Shown: positions 35,618 through 50,782, counted from the stretch's first letter. The stretch is 64,000 nucleotides of DNA from Petrolisthes cinctipes (GCA_033782935.1 JAWQEG010000262.1:434001-498000); one strand, 5' to 3'. Translations and numbers: made by a program. Notes: generated by a model not told the origin, from the letters alone.

Positions 35618-38308
35618 GAGCCTGAATTTGAGATATAAACGGGTACAGAAGATGCATGTACATAAAGACTTTTGGGCACCTAAAAGATCGATTTTCAGTA
35701 TGTTTTGGTCCTGTATTTTGAAAATACTCTAACAGGGAGTAGGAATGTACAGATCGCTTCTGGGACCCTAAAAATATCAAATTTCTGGGTATTTTGAGCT
35801 TGAATTTGAGATATAAACGGGTACTGAAGATGCATGCACATATCGACTTTTGGGCACCTAAAATATCGATTTTGAGCATGTTTTGGGTCTGTATATTAAA
35901 AACATTCTACTTAGGAGTAGGCATGTACAGATCGCTTCTAGGACCCAAAAATAACGAATTTTCGGGTGTTTTGAGCCTGAATTTGAGATATAAACGGGTT
36001 CAGAAGATACATACACATATTGCCTTTGGCTCCTAAAATATCGATTTTCACTATGTTTTGGCTTGTATCTGAGTAGGCATGTACAGATCGCTTCTGGGAC
36101 CCCAATATATCGAATTTTTGGGTGTTTGGAGCCTTAATTTGAGATATAAACGGGTACAAAAGATACATACACAAATCGACTTTGGACACTTAAAATATCG
36201 ATTTTTAGCATGTTTTGAGCCTATATTTTAAAAACATTCTAGCACTGAGTAGGCATGTACAGATCGCATCTGTTACCCCAAAATAACGAATTTTCGGGTG
36301 TTTGGAGCCTGAAATTGAGATATAAACGGGTACAGAAGATGCCTGCACATATCGACTTTGGACACTTAAAATATCGATTTTTAGCATGTTTTGAGCCTAT
36401 ATTTTGAAAACATTCTAGCACTGAGTAGGCATGTACATATCGCTTCTGGGACCCAGAAATATCGAATTGTCGGGTGTTTTGAGCCTGAATTTGAGATATA
36501 AACGGGTGCAGAAGATACATACACATATTGCCTTTGGCTCCTAAAATATCGATTTTCACTATGTTTTGGCCTGTATCTGAGTAGGCATGTACAGATCGCT
36601 TCTGGGACCCCAAAATATCGAATTTTCGGGTGTTTGGAGCCTTAATTTGAGATATAAACGGGTACAGAAGATGCATACACAAATCGACTTTGGACACTTA
36701 AAATATCGATTTTTAGCATGTTTTGAGCCTATATTTTAAAAACATTCTAGCACTGAGTAGGCATGTACAGATCGCTTCTGTTACCCCAAAATAACGAATT
36801 TTCGGGTGTTTGGAGCCTGAATTTGAGATATAAAAGAGTACAGAAGATGCATGCACATATCGACTTTTGGGCACCTAAAAGATCGATTTTCAGTATGTTT
36901 TGAGCCTGTATTTTAAAAATACTCTATCACGGAGTAGGCATGTACAGATCGCTTCTGGGACCCAAAAATAACGAAATTTCGGGTGTTGTGAGCCTGAAAT
37001 TGAGATATAAACGGGTACAGAAGATGCCTGCACATATCGACTTTGGACACTTAAAATATCGATTTTTAGCATGTTTTGAGCCTATATTTTGAAAACATTC
37101 TAGCACTGAGTAGGCATGTACATATCGCTTCTGGGACCCAAAAATATCGAATTGTCGGGTGTTTTGAGGTTGAATTTGAGATATAAACGGGTGCTGAAGA
37201 ACACATATTGACTTTGGGCACCTAAAATATCGATTTTCAGCATGTTTTGGCCTGTATCTGAGTAGCCATGTACAGATCGCTCTTAGGATCCCAAAATATC
37301 GAATTTTCGGGTGTTTTGATCCTGAATTTAAGATATAAACGGGTACTGAATATGCATGCACATATCGACTTTTGGGCAAGTAAAATATCGATTTTGAGCA
37401 TGTTTTGGGTCTGTATCTTAAAAACATTCTAACTAGGAGTAGGCATGTACAGATCGCTCCTAGGACCCAAAAATAACGAATTTTCGGTTGTTTTGGGCCT
37501 GAATTTGAGATATAAACGGGTACAAAAGATGCATGCACATATTGACCTTGGACACTTAAAATATCGATTTTTAGCATATTTTGAGCCTATATTTTGAAAA
37601 CATTCTAGCACAGAGTAGGCATGTATAGATCGCTTCTGGGACCCAAAAATATCGAATTTTCGGGTGTTTTGAAGTTGAATTTGGGATATAAACGGGTGCA
37701 GATGATGCATACACATATTGACTTTGGGCACCTAAAATATCGAATTTCAGCATATTTTGGCCTGTATCCGAGTAGGCATGTACGGATCGCTGCTGGGACC
37801 CCAAAATATCTAATTTTCGGGTGTTTTGGGCCTGAATTTGAGATATCGACTTTGGGCACCTAAAATATCGATATTTAGCATGTTTTGGGCCTACATTTTG
37901 AAAATATTCTAGCACTGAGTAGGCATGTACACAACGCTTCTGGAACCCCAAAATATCGAATTTTCGGGTGTTTTGAACCTGAATTTGAGATATAAACGGG
38001 TGCAGAAGATGCATACACATTTTGACTTTGGGTACCTAAAATATCGATTTTCAGCATGTTTTGGCCTGTTTCTGAGTAGGCATGTACACATCGCTTCAGG
38101 GACCCCAAAATATCGAATTTTCGGATGTTTGGAGCCTAAATTTGAGATATAAACGGGTACAGAAGATGCATGCACATATCGACTTTTAGGCACCAAATAT
38201 ATCGATTTTGAGCATGTTTTGGGTCTGTATCTTGAAAACATTCTAACTAGGAGTAGGCATGTACAGATCGCTTCTGGGACCCCAAAATATCGAATTTTCA
38301 GGTGTTTG
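35618..38308. repeat. HOR C unit 6 (2691 bp), chimeric
   Basis: The left part (35618 to about 36697) matches 27061-28140 at offset 8557. The right part (about 36890 to 38308) matches about 25288-26705 at offset about 11602. The unit is about three monomers longer than the reference and reads as a fusion of pieces of units 2 and 1. Confidence 0.85.
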
Positions 38309-39470
38309 GAGCCTGAATTTGAGATATAAACGGGTACAGAAGATGCATGTACATAAAGACTTTTGGGCACCTAAAAGATCGATTTTCAGTATGTTTTGGT
38401 CCTGTATTTTGAAAATACTCTAACAGGGAGTAGGAATGTACAGATCGCTTCTGGGACCCTAAAAATATCAAATTTCTGGGTATTTTGAGCCTGAATTTGA
38501 GATATAAACGGGTACTGAAGATGCATGCACATATCGACTTTTGGGAACCTAAAATATCGATTTTGAGCATGTTTTGGGTCTGTATATTAAAAACATTCTA
38601 CTTAGGAGTAGGCATGTACAGATCGCTTCTAGGACCCAAAAATAACGAATTTTCGGGTGTTTTGAGCCTGAATTTGAGATATAAACGGGTTCAGAAGATA
38701 CATACACATATTGCCTTTGGCTCCTAAAATATCTATTTTCACTATGTTTTGGCCTGTATCTGAGTAGGCATGTACAGATCGCTTCTGGGACCCCAAAATA
38801 TCGAATTTTCGGGTGTTTATAGCCTTAATTTGAGATATAAACGGGTACAGAAGATGCATACACAAATCGACTTTGGACACTTAAAATATCGATTTTTACC
38901 ATGTTTTGAGCCTATATTTTAAAAACATTCTAGCACTGAGTAGGCATGTACAGATCGCTTCTGTTACCCCAAAATAACGAATTTTCGGGTGTTTGGAGCC
39001 TGAATTTGAGATATAAAAGAGTACAGAAGATGCATGCACATATCGACTTTTGGGCACCTAAAAGATCGATTTTCAGTATGTTTTGAGCCTGTATTTTAAA
39101 AATACTCTAACACGGAGTAGGCATGTACAGATCGCTTCTGGGACCCAAAAATAACGAAATTTCGGGTGTTGTGAACCTGAAATTGAGATATAAACGGGTA
39201 CAGAAGACGCCTGCACATATCGACTTTGGACACTTAAAATATCGATTTTTAGAATGTTTTGAGCCTATATTTTGAAAACATTCTAGCACTGAGTAGGCAT
39301 GTACATATCGCTTCTGGGACCCAAAAATATCGAATTGTCGGGTGTTTTGAGGTTGAATTTGAGATATAAACGGGTACTGAAGATGCAGACACATATTGAC
39401 TTTGGGCACCTAAAATATCGATTTTCAGCATGTTTTGGCCTGTATCTGAGTAGGCATGTACAGATCGCTT
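38309..39470. repeat. HOR C unit 7, truncated
   Basis: It follows the reference order through about seven monomers. After the CTGTATCTGAGTAGGCATG of the monomer near 39350 it switches to CTTCTGTTACCCC-type monomers and HOR C order ends. The boundary is approximate. Confidence 0.82.
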
Positions 39471-42400
39471 CTGTTACCCCAAAATATCGAATTTTAAGGT
39501 GTTTTGAGCCTAAATTTGAGATATAAACGGGTACTGAAGATGCATGCACATATCGACTTTTGGGCACCTAAAATATCGATTTTGAGCATGTTTTAGATCT
39601 GTATCTTGAAAACATTCTAACTAGGAGTAGGCATGTACAGATCGCTTCTAGGACCCAAAAATAACGATTTTTCGGGTGATTTGAGCCTGAATTTGAGATA
39701 TAAACGGGTACAGAAGATGCATGCACATATCGTCTTTGGACACTTAAAATATCGATTTTTAGCATGTTTTGAGCCTTTATTTTTAAAACATTCTAGCACA
39801 GAGTGCAAGCATGTACAGATCGCTTCTGGGACCTAAAAATATCGAATTTTCGGTTGTTTTGAGATTGAATTTGGGATATAAATGGATGCAGAAGATGTAT
39901 ACACATATTAACTTTGGGCACCTAAAATATCGATTTTCAACATGTTTTGGCCTGTATCTGAGTAGGCATGTACAGATCGCTTCTGTTACCCCAAAATATC
40001 GAATTTTCAGGTGTTTTGGGCCTGAATTTGAGATATCGACTTTGGGCACCTAAAATAAAGATTTTTAGCATGTTTTGGGCCTATATTATGAAAATATTCT
40101 AGCACTTAGTAGGCATGTACAGATCGCTTCTGTTACCCCAAAATATCGAATTTTCGGGTGTTTTGAGCCTGAATTTGAGATATAAACGGGTACTGAAGAT
40201 GCATGCACATATCGACTTTTGGGCACCTAAACTATCGATTTTGAGCATGTTTTGGGTCTGTATCTTGAAAACATTCTAGCACTGAGTAGGCATGTAAAGA
40301 TCGCTTTTGAGACCCCAAAATATCGATTTTTCGGGTGTTTGGAGCCTGAATTTGAGATATAAACGGGTACAGAAGATTCATGCACACATCGACTTTTGGG
40401 CACCTAAAAGATCTATTTTCAGTATATTTTGGGCCTGTATTTTGAAAATACTCTAACACGGAGTAGGCATGTACAGATCGCTTCTGGGACCACAAAATAT
40501 CGAACTTTCGGGTGTTTTGGGTCTGAATTTGAAATATCGACTTTGGGCACCTAAAATATCGATTTGTAGCATGTTTTAGGGCTATATTTTGAAAAAAATT
40601 CTAGCAATGAGTAGGCATGTACAGATCGCTTCTGGGACCCCAAAATATCGATTTTTTGGGTGTTTTGAGCCAGAGTTTGAGATATAAACGGATACTAAAA
40701 ATGCATGTACATATCGACTTTTGGGCACCTAAATTATCGATTTTGAGCATGTTTTGGGTCTGTAACTTGAAAACATTCTAATTTGGAGTAGGCATGTACA
40801 GATCGCTTCTGGGACCCAAAAATAACGAATTTTCTGGTGTTTTGAGCCAGAATTTGAGATATATACGGGTACAGAAGATGCATGCACAAATCGACTTTGG
40901 ACACTTAAAATATAGATTTTTAGCATGTTTTGAGCCTATATTTTGAAAACATTCTAGTACTAAGTAGGCATGTACAGATCTCTTCTGGGACCCAAAAATA
41001 TCGAATTTTCGGGTGTTTTGAGCCAGAATTTGAGATATATACGGGTACAGAAGATGCTTGCACAAATCGACTTTGGACACTTAAAATATAGATTTTTAGC
41101 ATGTTTTGAGCCTATATTTTAAAAACATTCTAGTACTGAGTAGGCATGTACAGATCGCTTCTGGGACCCAAAAATATCGAATTTTCGGGTGTTTTGAGGT
41201 TGAATTTGGGATATATACGGGTGCTGAAGATGCATACACATATTGACTTTGGGCTCCTAAAATATTGATTTTCAGCATGTTTAGGCCTGTATCTGAGTAG
41301 GCATGTACAGATCGCTTCTGGGACCCCAAATTATCGAATTTTCGAGTGTTTGAAGCCTGAATTTGAGATAAAAACGGGTACAGAAAATGCATGCACATAT
41401 CGACTTTTGGGCACCTAAAAGATAGATTTTCAGTATGTTTTGGGCCTGTATTTTGAAAATACTCTAACACGGAGTAGGCATGTACAGATCGCTTCTGGGA
41501 CCCAAAAATATCGAATTTTCGGGTGTTTTTAGCCTCAATTTGAGATATAAACGGGTACTGAAGATGTATGCAGATATCGACTTTTATGCACCTAAAATAT
41601 CGATTTTGAGCATGTTTTGGGTCTGTATCTTGAAAACATTCTAACTAGGAGTAGGCATGTACAGATCGCTTCGAGGACCCAAAAATAACGAATTTTCGGG
41701 TGTTTTGTGCCTGAATTTGAGATATATTATGGTACAGAAGATACATGCACAAATCGACTTTGGACACTTAAAATATCGATTTTTAGCCTGTTTTGAGCCT
41801 ATATTTTTAAACCATTATAGTACTGACTAGGCATGTACAGATTGCTTCTGGGACCCCAAAATATAGAATTTTCGGGTGTTTGGTGCCTGATTTTGAGATA
41901 TAAACGAGTACAGAAGATGCATGCACATATCGACTTTTGGGCACCTAAAAGATTAATTTTCAGTATGTTTCGGTCCTGTATTTTAAAAATACTCTAACAC
42001 GGAGTAGGCATGTACAGATCGCCTCTGGAACCCCAAAATATCGAATTTTCCGGTGTTTTGGGCCTGAATTTCAGATATCGACTTTGTGCACTTAAAATAT
42101 CGATTTTTAGCATGTTTTGGTTCTGTATCTTGAAAACATTCTAACTAGGAGTAGGCTTGTACAGATCGCTTCTAGGACCCAAAAATAACAAATTTTCGGG
42201 TGTTTTGAGGTAGAATTTGGGATATGAACGGGTGCAGAAGATGCATGCACATACTGATTTTGGGCACCTAAAATATTGATTTTCAGCATGTTTTGGCCTG
42301 TATCTGAGTAGGCATGTACAGATCGCTTCTGGGACCCAAAAATATCGAATCTTCGGGTGTTTTGAGGATGAATTTGGGATATAAACGGGTACAGAAGATG

Positions 42401-45400
42401 CACGCACATATCGACTTTGGACACTTAAAATATCGATTTTTAGGATGTTTTGAGCCTATATTTTGAAAACATTCTAGCACTGAGAAGGCATGTACAGATC
42501 GCTTCTGGGACCCAAAAATATCGAATTTTCGGGTGTTTTGAGATTGAATTTGGGATATAAACGGGTGCAGAAGATGCATACACATATTGACTTTTTGTCA
42601 CCTAAAAGATCGATTTTCAGTATGTTTTGGGCCTGTATTTTGAAAATACTCTAACACGGAGTAGGCATGTACAGATCGTTTCTGGGACCCCAAAATAACG
42701 AATTTTCGTTTTGAGGTTGAATTTGGGATATAAACGGGTGTAGAAGATGCATACACATATTGACTTTGGTCACCTAAAATATCGATTTTCAGCATGTTTT
42801 GGGCCTGTATTTTGAAAATACTCTAACACGGAGTAGGCAAGTACAGATCGCTTCTGGGACCCCAAAATATCGAATTTTCGGGTGTTTTGGGCCTGAATTT
42901 GAGATATCGACTTTGGGCACCTAAAATATCTATTTTTAGCATGTTATGGGCATATATTTTGAAAATATTCTAGCACTAAGAAGGCATGTACAGATCACTT
43001 CTGGGACCCCAAAATATCGAATTTTCGGTTGTTTTGAGCCTGAATTTGAGATATAAACGGGTACTGAAGATGCATCCTCATATCTACTTTGGACACTTAA
43101 AATATCGATTTTTATCATGTTTTAAGCTTATATTTTGAAAACAATCTAGCACTGAGTAGGCATGTACAGATCGCATCTGGGACCCAAAAATATCGACTTT
43201 TCGGGTGTTTTGAGGTTAAATTTGGGATATACACACATCTACACATATCTACTTTGGACACTTAAAATATCGATTTTTTGCATGTTTTGAGCCTATATTT
43301 TGAAAAAATTCTAGCACCGAGTAGGCATGTACAGATCGCTTCTGAGACCCAAAAATATCGAATTTTCGAGTCTTTTGAGGTTAAATTTGGGATATAAACG
43401 GGTGCAGAAGATGCATACACATATTCAATTTGGCCACCTAAAAGATCGATTTTCAGCATGTTTTGGGCCTGTATTTTGAAAATACTCTAACACGGAGTAG
43501 GCAAGTACAGATCGCTTTTGGGACCCAAAAAAATTGAATTTTCGTGTATTTTGTGCCTGAATTTGAGATATCGACTTGGGGCACCTAAAATATCGATTTT
43601 TAGCATGTTTTGGGCATATATTTTGAAAATATTCTAGCACTACGTAGACATGTACAGATCACTTCTGGGACAACAAAATATCGAACTTTCTGGTGTTTTG
43701 AGCCTGAATTTGAGATATAAACGGGTGCAGAAGATGCATACACATATTGACTTTGGTCACCTAAAAGATCGATTTTCAGCATGTTTTCGGCCTGTATTTT
43801 GAAAATATTCTAACACGGAGTAGACAAGTACAGTTCGCTTCTAGGACCCAAAAATACCGAATTTTTGGGTGTTTTGATCCTGAATTTGAGATATAAACGG
43901 GTACAGAAGATGCATGCACATATCGACTTTGGCCACCTAATATATCGATTTTTAGCATGTTTTGAGCCTATATTTTGAAAACATTCTAGCACTGAGTAGG
44001 CATGTACAGATCACTTCTGATACCCAAAAATATCGAATTTTCTGGTGTTTTGAGGTTGAATTTGAGATACAAACGAGTTCAGAAGATACATACACACATT
44101 GACTTTGGGCACCTAAAATATCAATTGTTAGTATGTTTTGGGCCTGTATCTGAGTAGGCATGTACAGATCGCTTCTGGGACCCCAAAATATCGAATTTTC
44201 GGGTGTTTGGAGCCTGAATTTGAGATATAAACGGGTACAGAAGATGCATGCACATATCGACTTTTGGGCACCTAAAAGATCGATTTTCAGTATGTTTTGG
44301 GCCTGTATTTTGAAAACATTCTAGCACTGAGTAGGCATGTACAGATCGCTTCTGGGACCCCAAAATATTGAATTTTCGGGTGTTTTGAGGTTGAATTTGG
44401 GATATAAACGGGTGCTGAAGATGCATACACATATCTACTTTGGACACTTAAAATATCGATTTTTAGCATGTTTTGAGCCTATATTTTGAAAACATTCTAG
44501 CACTGAGTAGCCATGTACAGATCGCTTCTGGGACCCAAAAATATCGAATTTTCGAGTGTTTTGAGGTTGAATTTGGGATATAAACGGGTGCAGAAGATGC
44601 ATACACATATTGACTTTGGGCACCTAAAATATCGATTTTTAGCATGTTATGGGCCTATATTTTGAGATTATTCTAGCACTAAGTAGGCATGTACAGATCA
44701 CTTCTGGGACCCCAAAATATCGAATTTTAGGGTGTTTTGAGCCTGAAATTGAGATATAAACGGGTCCAGAAGATGCATCCTCATATCTACTTTGGACACT
44801 TAAAATATCGATTTTTAGCATGTTTTAAACCTATATTTTGAAAACATTCTAGCACTGAGTAGGCATGTACAGATCGCATCTGGGACCCAAAAATATCGAA
44901 TTTTCGGGTGTTTTGAGGTTGAATTTGGGATATAAACGGGTGCAGAAGATGCATACACATATCTACTTTGGACACTTAAAATATCGATTTTTAGCATGTT
45001 TTAAGCCTATATTTTAAAAACATTCTAGCACTACGTAGGCAAGTACAGATCGCTTCTGGTACCCAAAAATATCGAATTTTAGGTTGATTTGAAGTTGAAT
45101 TTGGGATATAAACGGGTGCAGAAGATGCATACACATATTGACTTTGGTTTCTTAAAATATCGATTTTCAGCATGTTTTGGGCTTGTATTTTGAAAATACT
45201 CTAACACGGAGTAGGCATGTACAGATCGCTTCTGAGACCCCAAAATATCGAATTATCAGGTGTTTGGAGCCTGAATTTGAGATATGAACGGGTACAGAAG
45301 ATGCATCCACATATCGACTTTTGGGCACCTAAAAGATCGATTTTCAGTATGTTTTGGGCCTGTATATTGAAAATATTCTAACTTTCGGGTGTTTTGAGCC

Positions 45401-45509
45401 TGAATTTGAGATATAAACGGGTACAGAAGATGCAAGCACATATCGACTTTTGGGCACCTAAAATATCGATTTTGAGCATGTTTTGGATCTGTATCTTGAA
45501 AACATTCTA
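39471..45509. repeat. Diverged satellite block, no stable higher-order period
   Basis: Monomers of 176, about 157 and 147 bp are mixed irregularly and differ more from each other than in HOR B or C. Single-base indels and substitutions are scattered. A monomer pair near 43425-43960 recurs near 46919 and 47880. No gene is seen. Confidence 0.85.
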
Positions 45510-48290
45510 ACTAGGAGTAGGCATGTACAGATCGCTTCTAGGGCCCCAAAATACCGAATTTTCTGGTGTTTCGAGCCTGAATTTGAGATTAAACGGGTAT
45601 AGAAAATGCATGCACATATTGACATTGGGAACCAAAAATATAGATTTTCAGTATGTTTTGGGCCTGTATATTGAAAATATTCTAACTTTCGGGTGTTTTG
45701 AGCCTGAATTTGAGATATAAACGGGAACAGAAGATACAAGCACATATCGACTTTTGGGCACCTAAAATATCGATTTTGAGCATGTTTTGGGTCTGTATCT
45801 TGAAAACATTCTAACTAGGAGTAGGCATGTACAGATCGCTTCTGGGACCATAATATATCGAATTTTCGGGTGTTTTGAGGTTGAATTTGAGATATAAACA
45901 AGTGCAGAAGATGCATACACATATTGACATTGGGAACCTAAAATATCGATTTTCAGCATGTTTTGGGCCTGTATCTGAGTAGGCATGTACAGATCGCTTC
46001 TGGAACCCCAAAATATCGAATTTTCGGGTGTTTTGATCGTTAATTTGAGATATAAACGGGTACAGAAGATGCATGCACATATCGACTTTGGACACTTAAA
46101 ATATCTATTTTTAGCATGTTTTAAGCCTATATTTTGAAAACATTCTAGCACTGAGTAGGCATGTACAGATCGCTTCTGATACCCAAAAATATCGAATTTC
46201 CGGGTGTTTTGAGGTTAAATTTGAGATATAAAAGAGTGCAGAAGATGCATACACATATTGACTTTGGGCACCTAAAATATCGATTTTCAGCATGTTTTGG
46301 GCCTGTATCTGAGTAGCCATGTAGAGGTCGCTTCTGGGACCCCAAAATATCAAATTTTCGGGTGTTTGGAGCCTGAATTTGAGATATAAACGGGTACAGA
46401 AGATGGATGCACATATCGACTTTTGGGCACCTAAAAGATCGATTTTCAGTATGTTTTGGGCCTGTATTTTGAAAATACTCTAACACGGAGTAGGCATGTA
46501 CAGATGGCTTCTGGTACCCCAAAATATCGAATTTTCGGGTGTTTTGGGCCTGAATTTGAGATATCGACTTTGAGCACCTAAAATATCTATTTTTAGCATG
46601 TTATGGGCCTATATTTTGAAAATATTATAGCACTAAGTAGGCCTATGTACAGATCACTTTTGGGACCCCAAAATATCGAATTTTCGGGTGTTTTGAGCCA
46701 GAATTTGAGATCTAAACGGGTACAGAAGATACATGCTCATATCTACTTTGGACACTTAAAATATCGATTTTTAGCATGTTTTGAGCCTATATTTTGAAAA
46801 AATTCTAGCACCGAGTAGGCATGTACAGATCGCTTCTGAGACCTAAAAATATCGAATTTTCGGGTGTTTTGAGGTTGAATTTGGGATATAAACGGGTGCA
46901 GAAGATGCATACACATATTCACTTTGGCCACCTAAAAGATCGATTTTCAGCATGTTTTGGGCCTGTATTTTGAAAATACTCTAACACGGAGTAGGCAAGT
47001 ACAGATCGCTTCTGGGACCCCCAAAAAATGAATTTTCGTGTATTTTGTGCCTGAATTTGAGATATCAACTTGGGGCACCTAAAATATCGATTTTTAGCAT
47101 GTTTTGGGCCTATATTTTGAAAATATTCTAGCACTACGTAGACATGTACAGATCACTTCTGGGACAAAAAAATATCGAACTTTCGGGTGTTTTGAGCCTG
47201 AATTTGAGATATAAACGGGGGCAGAAGATGCATACACATATTGACTTTGGTCACCTAAAAGATCGATTTTCAGCATGTTTTCGGCCTGTATTTTGAAAAT
47301 ATTCTAGCACGGAGTAGGCATGTACAGATCGCTTCTAGGACCCCAAAATACCGAATTTTCTGGTGTTTCGAGCCTGAATTTGAGATTAAACGGGTATAGA
47401 AAATGCATGCACATATTGACATTGGGAACCAAAAATATAGATTTTCAGTATGTTTTGGGCCTGTATATTGAAAATATTCTAACTTTCGGGTGTTTTGAGC
47501 CTGAATTTGAGATATAAACGGGAACAGAAGATACAAGCACATATCGACTTTTGGGCACCTAAAATATCGATTTTGAGCATGTTTTGGGTCTGTATCTTGA
47601 AAACATTCTAACTAGGAGTAGGCATGTACAGATCGCTTCTGGGACCATAATATATCGAATTTTTGGGTGTTTTGAGGTTGAATTTGAGATATAAACAAGT
47701 GCAGAAGATGCATACACATATTGACATTGGGAACCTAAAATATCGATTTTCAGCATGTTTTGGGCCTATATCTGAGTAGGCATGTACAGATCGCTTCTGG
47801 AACCCCAAAATATCGAATTTTCGGGTGTTTTGAGGTTGAATTTGGGATATAAACGGGTGCAGAAGATGCATACACATATTCACTTTGGCCACCTAAAAGA
47901 TCGATTTTCAGCATGTTTTGGGCCTGTATTTTGAAAATACTCTAACACGGAGTAGGCAAGTACAGATCGCTTCTGGGACCCCAAAAAATTGAATTTTCGT
48001 GTATTTTGTGCCTGAATTTGAGATATCGACTTGGGGCACCTAAAATATCGATTTTTAGCATGTTTTGGGCCTATATTTTGAAAATATTCTAGCACTACGT
48101 AGACATGTACAGATCACTTCTGGGACAAAAAAATATCGAACTTTCGGGTGTTTTGAGCCTGAATTTGAGATATAAACGGGTGCAGAAGATGCATACACAT
48201 ATTGACTTTGGTCACCTAAAAGATCGATTTTCAGCATGTTTTCGGCCTGTATTTTGAAAATATTCTAGCACGGAGTAGACAAGTACAGAT
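45510..48290. repeat. Local segmental duplication of monomer blocks
   Basis: A block with the unusual junction GAAAATATTCTAACTTTCGGG, which drops most of the right half-monomer, occurs at about 45520-46010 and again 1797 bp later at about 47317-47810. Another block, marked by CATATTCACTTTGGCCACC and CGTGTATTTTGTGCC, occurs at about 46860-47310 and again 961 bp later. The order is X, spacer, Y, X', Y'. Confidence 0.82.
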
Positions 48291-50635
48291 TGCTTCTAGG
48301 ACCCAAAAATACCGAATTTTTGGGTGTTTTGATCCTGAATTTGAGATATAAACGGGTACATAAGATGCATGCACATATCGACTTTGGCCACCTAATATAT
48401 CGATTTTTAGCATGTTTTTAAGCCTATATTTTAAAAACATTCTAACTAGGAGTAGGCATGTACAGAACGCTTCTGGGACCCAAAAATATCGAATTTTCGG
48501 GTGTTTTGAGGTTGAATCTGAGATATAAACGAGTACAGAATATGCATACACATATTGACTTTGAGCACCTAAAATATCGATTTTCAGCATGTTTTGGGCC
48601 TGTATCTGAGTAGGCATGTACAGATCGCTTCTGGGACCCCAAAATATCGAATTTTCGGGTGTTTGGAGCCTGAATTTGAGATATAAACGGGTACAGAAGA
48701 TGCATGCACATATCGACTTTTGGGCACCTAAAAGATCGATTTTCAGTATGTTTTGGGCCTGTATTTTGAAAATATTCTAGCACTGAGTAGGCATGTACAG
48801 ATCGCTTCTGGGACCCAAAAATCTCGAATTTTCGTGTGTTTGGAGTTTGAATTTGAGATATAAACGGGTACAGAAGATGCATGCACATATCGACTTTTGG
48901 GCACCTAAAAGATCAATTTTCAGTATGTTTTGGGCCTATATTTTGAAAATATTCTAGCACTAAGTACAGATCACTTCTGGGACCCCTAAATATCGAATTT
49001 TCGGGTGTTTTGACCCTGAATTTGAGATATAAACGGGTACAGAAGATGCATCCACATATCGACTTTTGGGCACCTAAAATATCGATTTTCTGTATGTTAT
49101 GGGACTGTATTTTGAAAATACTCTAACACGGAGTAGGCATGTACAGTTCGCTTCTGGGACCCCAAAATATCAAATTTTCGGGTGTTTTGGGCCTGAATTT
49201 AAGATATCGACTTTGGGCACCTAAAATATCGATTTTGAGCATGTTTTGAGCCTATATTTTGAAAATATTCTAGCACTAAGTACAGATCACTTCTGGAACC
49301 CCAAAATATCGAATTTTCGGGTGTTTTGACCCTGAATTTGAGATATAAACGGGTACAGGTGATGCATGCACATATCGACTTTGGACGCTTAAAATATCGA
49401 TTTTCAGCATGTTTTGAGCCTATATTTTGAAAACATTCTAGCACTAAGTAGGCATGTACAGATCGATTCTGGGACCCAAAAATATCGAATTTTCGGGTGT
49501 TTTGAGGTGGAATTTGGGATATAAACGGGTGCAAAAGATGCATACACATATTGACTTTGGGCACCTAAAATATCGACTTTCAGCATGTTTAGGGCCTGTA
49601 TTTGAGTAGGCATGTACAGATCGCTTCTTTGACCCAAAAATATCGAATTTTCGGGCGTTTAGAGCCTAATTTTCAGATATAAACGGGTACAGAAGATGCA
49701 TGCACATATCGACTTTTGGGCACCTAAAATATCGATTTTCTGTATGTTATGGGCCTGTATTTTTGAAAATACTCTAACACGGAGTAGGCATGTACAGTTC
49801 GCTTCTGGGACCCCAAAATATCGAATTTTCGGGTGTTTTGGGCCTGAATTTAAGATATCGACTTTGGGCACCTAAAATATCGATTTTTAGCATGCTTTGG
49901 GCCTATATTTTGAAAATATTCTAGCACTGAGTAGGCATGTACAGATTGCTTCTGGGACCCCAAAATATAGAATTTTCGGGTGTTTTGAGCCTGAATCTGA
50001 GATATAAACGGGTACAGAAGATGCATGCACATATCGACCTTGGACACTTAAAATATCGATTTTTAGTATGTTTTGAGCCTATATTTTGAAAACATTCTAG
50101 CATTGAGTAGGCATGTACAGATCGTTTCTGGGACCCAAAAATATCGAATTTTTGGGTGTTTTGAGGTTGAATTTGAGATATAAACGGGTGCAGAAGATGC
50201 ATACACATATTGACTTTAAACACCTAAAATATCGATTTTCAGCATGTTTTGGGCCTGTATCTGAGTAGGCATATACAGATCGCTTCTGGGACCCCAAAAT
50301 ATCGAATTTTCGAGTGTTTTGGGCCTGAATTTGAGATATCGACTTAGGGCACCTATAATATCGATTTCTAGCATGTTTTGAGCCTATATTTTGAAAATAT
50401 TCTAGCACTAAGTACAGATCACTTCTGGGACCCCAAAATATCGAATTTTCGGGTGTTTTGAGCCTGAATTTGAGATATAAACGGGTACAGAAAATGCATG
50501 CACATATCGACTTTGGGCACCTAAAATATCGATTTTTAGCATGTTTTAGGCCTATATTTAGAAAATATTCTAGCACTGTGTAGGCATGTACAGATCGCTT
50601 CTGGGACCCCAAAATATCGAATTTTCGGGTGTTTT

Positions 50636-50782
50636 GGGCCTGAATTTGAGATATCGACTTTGGGCACCTAAAATATCGATTTTTAGCATGTTTTGGGCCT
50701 ATATTTTGAAAATATTCTAGCACTGAGTAGGCATGTACAGATCGCTTCTGGGACCCCAAAACATCGAATTTTCGGGTGATTT
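50636..50782. repeat. Example of the 147-bp short monomer variant
   Basis: The monomer reads GGGCCTGAATTTGAGATATCGACTT. Compared with the full monomer it lacks 29 bp, from one ATAT to the next (GAGATATAAACGGG to CACATATCGAC), a clean deletion between ATAT repeats. The variant occurs in the irregular blocks and once per HOR C unit. Confidence 0.92.
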
